A DNA stretch of 64,000 nucleotides from Strongyloides papillosus (lineage: Eukaryota > Nematoda > Chromadorea > Rhabditida > Strongyloididae), in NCBI GenBank assembly GCA_005656395.1, contig SRSI01000068.1:806001-870000 (forward strand), in the 5' to 3' direction. The notes under the pieces were generated by a model. The model ran no database searches. It had not been told where the DNA came from and worked only from the letters and a program-made list of their open reading frames with translations. The first letter of the stretch is position 1. Each line of letters begins with the position of its first letter. Both the position numbers and the translations under genes were made by a program. Shown here in pieces: positions 34,254-46,900 of the stretch.

Positions 34254-35873
34254 GAAAAAATTTATCAACTGTAACAAGATATGAAACAATACGTTCTTCT
34301 GGTGGATCTAAATATGCAAGGAGGCATTCTAAATTAACTTCAGCTAATACTAGAAATTCTTTTGATTTTGCTACAGCTGTTATTCAGGTAAAGTTTCTAT
34401 TAGAAGATATTTTGTTTTATTATTTGTCAGAACTCAATTTTTTTGACTTAGTACTCATTTATATACGCAATAATAATTCAGTATTTATACTTCAATTTCA
34501 AAATACATTTTTAATTTTTCCATATACTTATATTTTACTACATACAAAAATATAACAATATAAGAAGAAACTTTTCTTTAAGATTTTAATATAAAAAATT
34601 AAGTATTTCTATTAAAACATTAATTACACATCTCTTACTGTTTTGTTAATTATTTTATTTTATGTCATATCTTACATTATTTATATTTGTTTTGGTAAAA
34701 GTGTATTTATACAATATTTTAAGGAACATAAATATATCTTCATTTAGTAGATTGAGAAATAAAGTGAATATATTATTTTTTAAGTAGCAATTAAAATTTA
34801 TCACTTGAACTTTTTTACTGAAACAATTATACTTTCCACTGTGGCAATTCCAATAGAAAAGTATATCAAATTCACTTCACCTTATCAATAAACATTTTCC
34901 ATTATAGAATCTTAATTTAATTATGAATTTTCTTTTATTTTTAACATTATTATAAAAATTAGAAATTTTCCCAATAACCACTTCATTATAACAAAATAAT
35001 ACTTTTTCATAATTTAAATAACATTATTTTGTTTAAAAAAACTAGTGAAATAACTAATTAAAAGTTGATGTAGAATACTTGAAATGTACTTGAATAATAA
35101 TTTGTGAATTGCTTTGTTGTTCTTCACAACTCTTAAATCACATTTTTATATCTTATTTTATTTTGAAACCCTTAATTTTGTCATCTTTCAAAGTATACTT
35201 ACATTGAAATATTATCTCTTTAAAATTTAACCTTTCATTGTCATTTTTATCATACAAATTCGTTCATATTTAAGCCTATATACTTAAAACTGAAATATTT
35301 TTGTTTTTCATAATTATTTTTTAAGTAATGTTTTAAAATAGCACCACTATTTGCTTTAAAAATGCTTGAATTTTTATTTTAAAAATTTATACTTTACTTT
35401 AATCATGCCAATCATTTGTGTATTTTGTTAATAAATATAACATCTTACTAGCATTTCGGTCATTAAATGCAAAGTGGGTAAAGCATAAAATTCCACCCAA
35501 TTTGATTGGCTTCTACGCCTTATGACAAAAAGTTTATTCAAATTAAGGAATATTTATTAATGTTTTATTACAAAATCGGAAAAAGAATAAATTTTATTCT
35601 AAGCTTTTATTTTTATAAAAGTTTTTGTTTTTATTGCTATACCAAACAATTTTTTTACGTACTAATTTTATAGGCAGCTCGACGTGCTTCAGAAGCTAAT
35701 CCACAAAATCGAGAGTTAAATAGTACTGAAACAAGTGGTTTTCAAAAGAACAACTACCCTTTATGCAATAATTTGTATGAAAATTGTATAGAAAAATCTG
35801 AAGGTTCATCGAAATCAAATAGTTCGTCTATAAACTTAGAAGCATCTACATATGTTACTCCGTGGAGAAGACG
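34254..35873 (+). CDS. Shared internal exons D and E of the multi-start gene
   Basis: Exon D 34254..34387 and exon E 35674..35873, with a 1.29-kb intron (gtaaag/ttttatag). D accepts phase 1 from either upstream start and ends in phase 0; E ends in phase 2 after TPWRRR. Both are Ser-rich with RRHS and RRAS patches that look like sites for a basophilic kinase. Reading frame stays open across all junctions, which supports coding status, but no domain is visible. The long intron has no coding feature. Confidence 0.55.
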
Positions 35874-37678
35874 GTAAGTATATAAAAGTTGAAATATAAA
35901 ATAATATTTAAAAACTACCAACAACAAATATATCTTGCAAAAAATAGTGGAATAAAAATAATGTTAAATAAACATTTTTTACATAACGATCTAAATTAGT
36001 TAAAAAGTAATTATAAAAATACCGCTTTTAAAAAAACCCATATTTGTTTCTATACAAATAAATAATGCTAGACAAGTTTTATTAAGAATTCAGCTTCATT
36101 AAATAAACAGTCTAACATATTTTATAAACTAACTCTCTTGGTGAATAAAATTTTACTCAACTTTTATTAAATAATGTTAAAAATATTGTAATATTAGATA
36201 TTATCATAATTGATGAGCTGAAAAAAAATTATATAATTAAAAGATTTTTTTATAAAAATATGGACATTGTTGACAATTCCCATATTACATTATTTCTCAA
36301 AATAGAATGATTGCTAATTCGAAGGTTTCCTTATTTAAAATAAATTATTGTATAATTTATACAAGTAATTTTTCTTTTTAAATAATGTTATTTATTAAAA
36401 TCTCAATGAACTACTTGTCCCTTATATACTCTAGAAATATGTAATAATAGTTTGAAAAATGTTTTATAACAAAGGTATTAAAGATTGCCAAAGATTTCGT
36501 CTATTTTTCATTATATTGTCAAATATGTATTTCTGGTCTTTCTATAGCATTTACCTTCTTTAAACATATACTTATTTATATTTTCTTAAATATTTTCTTT
36601 TCAAATCCAAATATTGGAAAATTCTTTCGTTTTATCTTTAGCCTTATTATTAAATAAAAAGTGATATACTCATTATAATTAGAAATATGAGAGGAAAAAT
36701 TTAAATTTAGAATGCTACAAAAAGTAAAAATATAGAATATCCAACATTTTTGTATATAATATTTCATATTTACCGTTTTGGCTTATTTTGCTAGTCTAAC
36801 TATCACTAAATTTTTTAGGATAATTAGAAAATAAATAAATAAACTATATAGTATTTTAGTTGTTTTATTATTAATTTTTTTAAAAAAATTGCAAATATTG
36901 TTTAGAAATTAATGCTAAAAACAACTTATAAATATCTTTTTGTTTTGTTATATGTTTAAAATCTACATTCAATCAATCATTTTTAAGCCTAAATTTTAGC
37001 TTTTTAATTTATTTGTCATTCTATTTTAAAAATAAATACACAAAAAATTTATATAAATGGTATCTTTTTATATTTGTAGGTGACACAATTCTTGTTCATT
37101 TCCTCACTGTTAAAATTCTATGGGGTTTTATATGATTTATATAAATTTTGTATTATTGGTAGAAAAGAAAACTTTTTTTCTACATATTTATCAATATAAA
37201 TAAAATATATATAAGTTAACAATTTTGGCTACATTGAGATTTAACTTAGTTTTAACCATTACGATTTGCTCATTAGTCTTGAATAAGTTATATCTTATTC
37301 TTTTTTATCGTCATGCATTCGTGAGATTATTAGTTGTTGAAATAAAGCTTTGCATATAATTACATGACATTGTTATCGAATTTAAATTATTAACATTACT
37401 TAGTTTTCAATAACGACTAATGCTATTTAAAATTTGAAAAAAAGAAGAATACTTAAACTGTTTACTAAACAAAACAAATACTGTTTACCAGCATTTTTTT
37501 AAACATGATACATTATCATATATTTATTAAAATATTTGTAAAATAACTTTATTTTTGAACCATATTTTATAAATATGAATTATAGTTTTATATATTACGA
37601 ATTTTTTAAACTATTTATGCTACAATTGGATAATTGCCATTATATTTTAACTAAAATAAAGAGTATTCACTAACTTTA

Positions 37679-38625
37679 ATGTACGGAAATGATAATTTGT
37701 CAAACAAATCAAGAGATTCATTATTTTGTGATTCAGAACATGTAATTATATCTCATAATGATCCACATCAAAGATGGTTGGGTGAAAGTTTCTCTACTGC
37801 TCCAACTCGTGTTCTTTCAGTTGAAGAAAGCTACAATAATAATAAGAAACATTATGTTAAACATATCCCTTTGCATACTAGACAGACTTCTACACCAATG
37901 TTACCATATTCCTTATCACGGCGTAAAATTCAATCACCATGTATTACACGTTTCTACTCACAAAGTAATTCTAAATCTAACTATGATTATTCTCAATCAT
38001 TTGACAATAACAAAGAAATTTATAATACATCTTCGTCACCTAATAATATTTTTTTAAATAAGTTTGTTGACCATTCTTCAGCAGGGTCAATAATAAATTT
38101 TAATCTTTGCCCTAATAATATAAAAGAGAAAAATATCCACAAACAAAAATCCCTAATACATGAAGCATCCAAAAATGATAATGGTTATAATATATATGAT
38201 ACTACTTATATTGAAAACAAAACAATAAATAAGAATGATGCTTCTCTAACAAACCCATATATAAATACATCCCCTTCTTTTCAAAATTCAATAAAACTAG
38301 GTCAAAATTTAAATAATGAACAAATTAACAAATTTCCTAATAATTTAGATGTTAATAGAAAGAAAGGTATCTTAATTAATAACAAAAAGTGTTATGACCA
38401 ATATGATGATACTGTAGAATTTTTTCATAATCTTCACAAAAATTGTGAAATATCTAATACTAACTGTATTAAGCAAAATTTTAATAAAAGTGATGAAAAT
38501 TTTTTTCCACAAAAAAAAGTTAGTTTGAGACGAGGTTATCTTAAAAGGCAATTAGCAACAGTTGATTTTGATGAGAATTGTTTGAATTCTCAAGAACAAT
38601 TAGAAAAAACTAGTAAATCGGAAAG
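37679..38625 (+). CDS. Alternative 5' exon 3 of the multi-start gene
   Basis: A 947-nt exon with its own ATG encoding 315 aa, Asn/Ser-rich and probably disordered, with a basic patch near the end (KKVSLRRGYLKR). It ends in phase 2 (gtagtt donor) and joins the exon at 38706. In-frame stops upstream and no suitable acceptor indicate another transcription or trans-splice start. The phase matches exon E, so exon E could skip this exon and join 38706 directly. No family is recognised. Confidence 0.55.
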
Positions 38626-38705
38626 GTAGTTTTTTATTTATTTTTTATATAATTTAATGAAAAATTTATACATTTTGTAAAATATTCTAATAATTTCCTT
38701 TTTAG

Positions 38706-38786
38706 CGTTGTTGATATAACAGACCACAAAACATGTGCTTTATTAATGTTCAAAATGAAAGACAAACAAAGAACAGTTTCCCCATC
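38706..38786 (+). CDS. Internal exon G, accepts phase 2 from exons E or F
   Basis: An 81-nt exon with a ttttag acceptor and gtaagt donor, encoding VVDITDHKTCALLMF and KMKDKQRTVSPS after one joining codon. It accepts phase 2 from 35873 or 38625 and again ends in phase 2. Its sequence is less Asn-rich than the flanking alternative exons. The exon it joins downstream was not found. Confidence 0.5.
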
Positions 38787-40900
38787 GTAAGTTAGACCAA
38801 AAATTATATACTTCTAAACAAGCAAGACAAAAAATAAAAATGCAACATGTTATGGCATCAAATAGTAGATGTTTTTATAAATCTTATATATAAATATATA
38901 TAAGATATATTTTACATAAGTACTTATCCATAATATTTTATGATTGATGTTGATGAAAAATTGATAATTTTAACTAGTGTGACTTACAAACCCTGAGATT
39001 AATAGGAAGATTAACTTTTAGTATTACTATCAAGAATGTATTAACAAAAATAAAATATATTCATTATGGATATAGCTTTTGTTTCTTGTTTTTCTCAATC
39101 GTATCATTTATTTTGACTTTATATTCATTTTATAATATCATATTCTATTGTGAACCCATAAGACATGCTTAAATTTTCCTTACAATTTTTAAAATAAATT
39201 GATGAGAAAAATAATTATTATTGTATGTACTCCAATACTTTTTCTATCAAATGACTACGTTTTCAATTTATCATCCCATTTTCTATTATATTATTAAACT
39301 TTAGGAGCTTATCTTTTAGATACCTCTTCACCCCCTTATTTTATTCTAATATATTTGCCAATGTTCTTTCATAAGTCATTTTCTGCTGTACTCAATTTTA
39401 ATTTTCTTAGGAAGCGCATGTTAAAAATTCCTATTTTAAGATAATACTAACGTAAGATTAGTTAGCATTTTTAATCATATTTAAATGAGCTAAAAAATTA
39501 AATTCACTACTTTTCCTCTCATAAAAATATTATATAATTATGATTGCTAGTAGAGATGTTATCAATATTTCATGTATATTTCTAATAAATGTAATTTTTT
39601 TAAATTCATTAATAAATATTTTAATAGTTAGGATATTTTGAATTTCTTATGATTTTATTGGTTAATATTTAAAAGATTTTCTATAGTTAATGTTCTTTAA
39701 CGCCATTTTTGATGATTTTATCTAAAAAATATATATTTATAGTTGGATTACTTAATTTAATGTTATATAGAAGTTACATTACTAGCTATTGTTTTAATTC
39801 TCTAATTGATAAAATGTACCATTCTTCATTGGCTTTTTATGAATAAATTATTTCCTAAAGCTAATATTTGAAATTTTTCATTCTTAGTTTTAATTTTTAA
39901 AGTCACTGAACATTATATAAAAGGAACTAAAAACTTCCACTATACTAACAAGTCTGTAATTACAAAAACAATTCTCTAGTTGTTAAAAATCTCTGCTTTA
40001 ATAATATACTTACCAAGCAAAAGTATAAAATTCTTCCTTATATATTTTTTATCTATTTATATTATATATATCTACATACTTAATTAAATATATCTATATC
40101 AGGTAACAATGATTAGTGATGTTGTTTTCTTTAAGTAAACATTTTAGCAAAAATAAATAGAAATGTAAATATTATGATTTTCTAAAACTCAAAATTCTAC
40201 TATAGATATTATTAGTAACTAAATAACTTTATTTTTATATAACGATGCTAAAAATAATTTCTAATTTATTTTTTTCATAGATGTTGATAATTCCAGTTCC
40301 ACTTAATAATATATTTTTTTTAAATTCATTTGAAATCTTATTATACTTTTTTTAAATTACCATAACTAAACTAAATTGTATTAAAGCAAGAGAATATTTA
40401 TAATAATATAAGGATAAGATTTCTTTTAAATAAATAATACTTTAAAAAGATAAAATATCTTTCGTTAAATTTTTTAATGCCTTAGTTTAATAAATATAGT
40501 AGATGTAATTTATTTTATACGCCATTTATCTATGCCATGTTTTGAGATTTTTTTACGCTCACGTTTAAATATTATTAATAAGATAATTTGTTTTAATATC
40601 GCTCTTTTTAATGAATAAATTTATAACTTTCATTATTTGAAAACTTCAACTTTACATATTTTCATTTAATAATCTCTTATTAGAACAGAAAAAATGTTGT
40701 ATTACATTTAAAAGATTTATTTTTAGTTTTATATTAATTTATATTACCTTTTTGTGAATTTTATACTTTAATTGACTATATTTTTGTAAGTAATATATTT
40801 GATATTTGGAAGGAAAAATTAAATTATATCTTATTTATAATCAGATGTTATTTATATAAAAATAGCATAAATAAAAATCTTTTATATATCTTATCCTAAA

Positions 40901-41328
40901 ATGGCATATCAAGATTATAATGAAATTTATCACAAAAAAAACTATTATAATAATAGTGGTTATATGAGAAATGAAGGATCAAATGTAATGAGGAGTAATG
41001 AAATTCGAAGACCTTCATATCAAAGAATTACATTTTCAAATGATCCATTGAAAGATATATCAATAAAACAATGGATGCTTCCTGTTACACCTGGTAAATC
41101 ATATATTTATAAATAGATTTTAATTAGTTTAATAACTTCCTTTTTAGCTTTTTTACCTCCATTAATATCTCCTCGAAAAAATAGTAACACTTCTAGAAAA
41201 ACAGATTTTCCTTTACCACTCCTAAATTCTAATGTACATTTATCTATATCCGGAAATAATTTAGTACCTCCAGCAGGAGAAGCATTTCGAGAAATGATGC
41301 GATTAGCAGCACTACCTGCCATTTCAGG
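40901..41328 (+). CDS. Alternative 5' exon set 4 of the multi-start gene
   Basis: Exons 40901..41093 and 41148..41328 (54-nt intron, phase 1), 124 complete codons. The first begins with its own ATG and lacks an upstream acceptor. The second is Pro/Ser-rich and ends with an amphipathic stretch (EAFREMMRLAALPAISG) at a gtaatt donor in phase 2. If that donor is not used, translation stops at once (TAA), which would make this a complete 125-aa protein; that alternative cannot be excluded. Confidence 0.5.
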
Positions 41329-41607
41329 GTAATTTGAGTTAAAATTTGCGCAAACAAATGACTCTCTTATTGAAGTTGACATCTTCTAATCACCATTACA
41401 TAAATATCCATTTTGAAATATTTGCTATGTCTAAAAGGTAATATACATTTGGCACCTAACCAATATTATGGTGAAGGAGAATAAATATAAATTTAGGTAT
41501 TTCTATTTTTTTCGTAAAGTAATTTTACATAAAATTTTATAAATACAATATTGTATTTATGAAATCTAAATATTTCATAGAATATATTGTATAAAATTAT
41601 ATTAATA

Positions 41608-41708
41608 ATGCCGCTAACTACACGTTATGAGACTGCTGAAGATTTCTACCGAAATCCAGGAACATTAACACTACTATACTATAATTATTTATGGAAAAGA
41701 AGAGATAG
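41608..41708 (+). CDS. Alternative 5' exon 5 of the multi-start gene
   Basis: A short first exon encoding 33 aa plus two bases (MPLTTRYETAEDFYRN then a Tyr/Leu-rich part ending WKRRDR). Its donor is gtattt in phase 2, the same phase as exon sets 1-4. It is the most proximal of the phase-2 starts before unc-2. It is small and without a recognised domain, so support rests mostly on the phase agreement. Confidence 0.4.
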
Positions 41709-43959
41709 GTATTTTGTAATCCCAAATAAAACATTATTTATACTTATACTCTTAATAAACAAGTTAACATATTAACTAAATTACTGACATAGCATTTATA
41801 CTTAAAATTTAATTCACTACATAATTTATTTTGGCATAGGTTAAAAATTTTCTGAAATTATATTATCATTTACATAACATGTAACTGTTTAATATTCACT
41901 TATAAACATATTTTCATTCTATAATTTTTAATATTTTATTATATTTTCGTATGATTAAAACACATATTAAGCTCTTTTTAGGTTTTAGTTTATTTTATTT
42001 TTTATAGTATTATTAACAATAATATACTTTGTTTATAACTATTTTTTTATCTAATTGTTTATATTTAATTTTATTTACTTATTATGATAAATATATATTC
42101 TTGAGGTAAATAACAAAATTTTTCTTATAAAATCAGTTCCGTTTAATAATATTGAGAATTTCATTTTAACCTCGAAGAAGGAAATTTTTTATTACATTTG
42201 TCAAAAATGGATACAGCTTTACTTATAAAGCCTGATATTTTCTGTGCACTTATAATATATTATATCAAATTTAATAACAAAATATGATTATATGTTATAT
42301 AGAACAGAAATTTTTTATATTTACTAATATTTTATAAAGTTAAAGTAACATTATTTTTATTCATAACATTTTTTTATCAATTTATTTCTTATCCTATATA
42401 AGGAGCTTTTAAGGTGTCTTTTTTGATGGACTACCATTTATATATGGATATTACATACATATGTGCGTATCTAAAATTGTTCAGATGATACCAACAATTT
42501 GTAGAAAATTTAAGCCTTTCTTTATTATACTTTATTTTTCTAATGAAAAATATATAGTGTACATATTAAAAAGTATCTAAGTTTCATAAATGACAATCTT
42601 TTCTAAAATTTAATTTCCATTTTTCTTGTATTTCAATAATTGTATAGTTATACAAAATATAAAAATTATCTATTTATACATTATATGAATATGCTAAAAG
42701 AAAAATGAAACAAAAAGTAATGTGATGTTATTTAGGAAATGTCCAATTTTGTTTAAATAATTTCTTTTATTCATCATTCATAAACACGTCAAACTCTTTT
42801 TACTATTGAAAGTGTCAAAAATTCATGTTTATTTCCATTTCTAGCAATAAATTTAAAAATTAAATTCAGCTTGAAATTCAATAAATAAAAATATTAATGG
42901 TTTATTAAAATATGAATTTATTGAGACATAAAAATTTTATATTGATATTTTTTTTAATTATAAAAAACTTTTAAATACCATAATATAATTTTTTTTCTAT
43001 ATTATTTTTTAAATTATTCAGTTTTATTTTTTAATATGATACCAAAACATTCTTTATTCTCAATTGTATAATATACAAAGCCCCGACATTATATATATCT
43101 ATATATATACATGTATATATATGTATTTAACAACCAATACTTTAGCTATACTTTTAATGATATTGCCATTGCTTCCCACTAGGCTATTCTTTCGCTAAAA
43201 ATGGGAGATGTTGTGTTCCACATTCTTTTGGCCACTACTATCATTTCTTTATATTCTTATGAGACTTCTTTTGATTACGTAAAAATAGTCAACCGACTTA
43301 ATATAAAATGATAAATGCCTCCCATAATACAATATTACACTATCAACAATAAATATAGTACTCTTTAAAAATATTTATTATAATTTGAACTAAATATCAA
43401 TAATACCAAATTTTTTATAAAAAAATTATACTTTTAAATTTATATTTTTTAAATAGTTAGAAAATTTTTCCGTCTACTTTCAGTTTTTTTCTAAATAAAA
43501 AAGGAATAGCACGTTACCAAGTATTCATTATTACTTTACTTTTTAGCAGAATACTATTTTTTTAGAAAATAATATTTAATATTTATTATAATTACTAATA
43601 AAAGAATATCTTTTAGATATATACTTATATCTATGCCTATAGTTAATAAAATATTGTTTTTTTATTTTACCTTTTCCTTCCCTAACTAACTTCATTTATT
43701 TATTAGCATAATGTTATAATTTTTTTCTTCATATTTAAGTTCACTTTAAAAACTTTATGGTATTTATGGACTTTTCATTTTAATTTATCCTTCAATAGAC
43801 TTTAAATAGCACAATTTTGTGCCATTCATTTATATTTATAGATTCTCACATTCAGGCCTAACTAAAATTAAATTGAGTAATAAAAAATTATTTAGCCTAT
43901 GCCAAAACATGCCGCATTTTTTTTGTATGTAAAAAATAATTAAAATTAAACTTTTGTAA
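41709..43959. other. 2.25-kb stretch upstream of the unc-2 short-form start
   Basis: A+T-rich with an AT-dinucleotide tract around 43090-43125 and a less A+T-rich patch at 43140-43320. I searched by eye for an exon that accepts phase 2 and leaves in phase 0 and did not find one. It likely contains the promoter for the unc-2 first exon at 43960. Confidence 0.45.
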
Positions 43960-46900
43960 ATGTTGGGTATTGATCAAATTGCTAGGTTGGCTGCCGAAGA
44001 AGCTCGGAAAGAGCAATCTAGGCTGGATGGAGGATTTGGAACAGGAGGCCATGGTGGTGTTGGTTCTGGTGCCTCTCCCTTCGGGGGTATAGGAAGAAAA
44101 CCTGGAATAGGTGCAACAACAGTAAAAGAAAAGGTACGTTAAAATTATTTAAAAAATATAATGTTATCTTTATTTGACAATTAAATAGTAATTACTCTAA
44201 TTGTGTAATAAGGAAAAAATTTTATATTCTATATGATAACTACAACAGATATGTGATTATTATTATTTTTCTAATTTTTAATATTAACAAGAGAAAACAT
44301 CAAATTATAGTGACAGTGTTTTAATTTTTTTAATAGCCATTTAAAGAAATTTTTAAGAGATATTAATTAAAATATGCATTAAATAATCTTCTATACTTTA
44401 AAATTTAAATTATCTATTCAATGAAACAAAAACGTTTTAAAGGAAATTTTCTTTCTTAATGTAGTCTCTTTTATCAAACTAATTTATTTAAAATTCGTTT
44501 TATAAAAAATTACTTAAAAGTTTTAGATAGAATGGCATTATAGTTTTCATTTTTTATTTTAATACTATCTTTTTATATTAATTCTATGATATATTACTGG
44601 TACATTATTTAAAAAAGCTGCACTTTATATATTAGAATAAAATTTTCATATTTAATAACTTTCTAAGTTTATGTTAATATAGCTATTAATAATTTTAATG
44701 TTATATTAATTTTCATTTGTAAATAACAGAATTAGTTAAAATAAAAAAATATCTGGTCTTAAAGTAGGAAGAACGCCACGTTTTCAAAAAAAATCTAGCA
44801 AAATGGGGCAAAAGTCGGTTTTCATGGCCACATTGGCTCAGTGGTAGTAGCGTCGGTCTTGTAAACCGAAGGTCGCTGGTTCAATCCCAGCATGTGGCAA
44901 CTTTTTGATCAAAAAAACTATTCTGATCATTTCACATTTCAAAAAGATTAAATACTACAGCATAGCCTAGTAAAATCGACATTTTTTTTTCAAAAAGGTG
45001 TTGGTTTTTGAGATTAAACAATAAGAAAGATGCCGCATACAGGGTTTGAACCTGTGACCTTCTCTTTACGAGAGAGACGCTCTGCCACTGAGCTAAGACG
45101 GCGCAATCCGCGACCCCTCAATGTTGTAACAGCAAAATTTTTTTTTGCATTTCTCTAAATTTTCAATTTTTTTCAGGGTCCTTCGTCATTATTTATATTT
45201 AGTGAAGATAATTTTATCAGAAAAAATGCAAAAGCAATCATTGAATGGGGACCCTTTGAATATTTTATTCTATTGACCATCATTGGTAATTGCGTAGTTC
45301 TTGCCATGGAACAACATCTGCCTAAAAATGACAAAAAACCTCTCAGTGAAATGTTAGAAAGAACAGAACCATATTTCATGGGGATTTTTTGTTTTGAATG
45401 TTTAATAAAAATTATTGCCTTTGGATTTATCCTTCATAAAGGGTCATATCTTCGTTCCGGTTGGAATATTATGGATTTTATAGTTGTAGTTTCCGGTGTA
45501 CTTACAATGCTACCATTTTCGCCTTCCTCAAATGAAACTGTTGATTTAAGAACTCTCAGAGCTGTAAGGGTTTTGAGGCCCTTGAAACTCGTCAGTGGAA
45601 TTCCAAGTTTACAAGTTGTATTGAAGTCAATTTTATGTGCTATGGCACCTCTTTTGCAAATTGGATTATTGGTTCTTTTTGCTATTGTTATATTTGCAAT
45701 TATAGGTTTAGAGTTTTATTCTGGGATTTTTCATTCGGCTTGTTATAATGCTAATGGTGAAATAGAAAATTTGAGTGAAAAACCATTTCCCTGCTCAAAT
45801 AAATCATCAACGACAGGTGCTTATAATTGTGATGTCCCTGGAACTGTTTGTATTCAACAGTGGATAGGCCCAAATTATGGAATAACATCATTTGATAATA
45901 TAGCATTTGCTATGATTACAGTCTTTCAATGCATCACCATGGAGGGATGGACATCTGTTATGTATTATACGAATGATTCACTTGGTAGCACATATAATTG
46001 GGCGTATTTCATCCCATTAATTGTTCTTGGATCATTTTTTATGTTAAACTTAGTACTGGGAGTTTTGTCTGGAGAGTTTGCCAAAGAAAGAGAAAGAGTC
46101 GAGAATAGAAGAGAATTCCTAAAACTTCGGCGACAACAACAAATAGAACGAGAATTAAACGGGTATTTAGAATGGATTCTTACTGCCGAGGAGGTTATAT
46201 TAAAAGAAGATAGAACAACTGAAGAAGAGAAAGCGGCCATTATGGAAGCTAGGAGGAGAGCAGCCACAAAGAAAATAAAGCAAGCTACAAAACAACAAAG
46301 TACTGAAACTGAAGAAGAATTAGAAGAGGAGGAAGAAGAAGAGGATGAGGAAAGTTATATTGAAGATCAAGGTGGCAAAAAAATGAAAAGAGGTTTCCTT
46401 GATAACGTAAATCGTAGAATTAGAAATATTCGTACTTCATTACGAATAATAGTAAAAAGTCAAATATTTTATTGGAGTGTAATTACATTGGTATTTCTTA
46501 ACACTGTTTGTGTAGCTTCAGAACATTATGGACAACCAGCATGGTTTACAGAATTTTTGAAATACGCTGAGTATGGATTTTTAGGAATTTTCATATGTGA
46601 AATGTTGGTAAAATTATTTGCAATGGGATATCGGACATATTTTGCTTCAAAATTCAATAGATTTGATTGTATAGTTATCGTTGGAAGTGCATTTGAAGTT
46701 TTGTGGGCTGAATTAAAAGGTGGATCATTCGGTATTTCAGTTTTGAGAGCCTTAAGACTTTTAAGAATTTTCAAATTGACATCATATTGGGTATCATTAA
46801 GAAATTTAGTAAGATCATTAATGAATTCTATGAGATCTATTATCTCACTGTTGTTCCTTCTATTTTTATTCATTGTTATTTTTGCACTTCTTGGTATGCA

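Noticed and set aside
41107..41382. Minus-strand 91-aa frame
   Set aside because: Antisense to exon set 4, no family features; the plus-strand reading has consistent splice phases.
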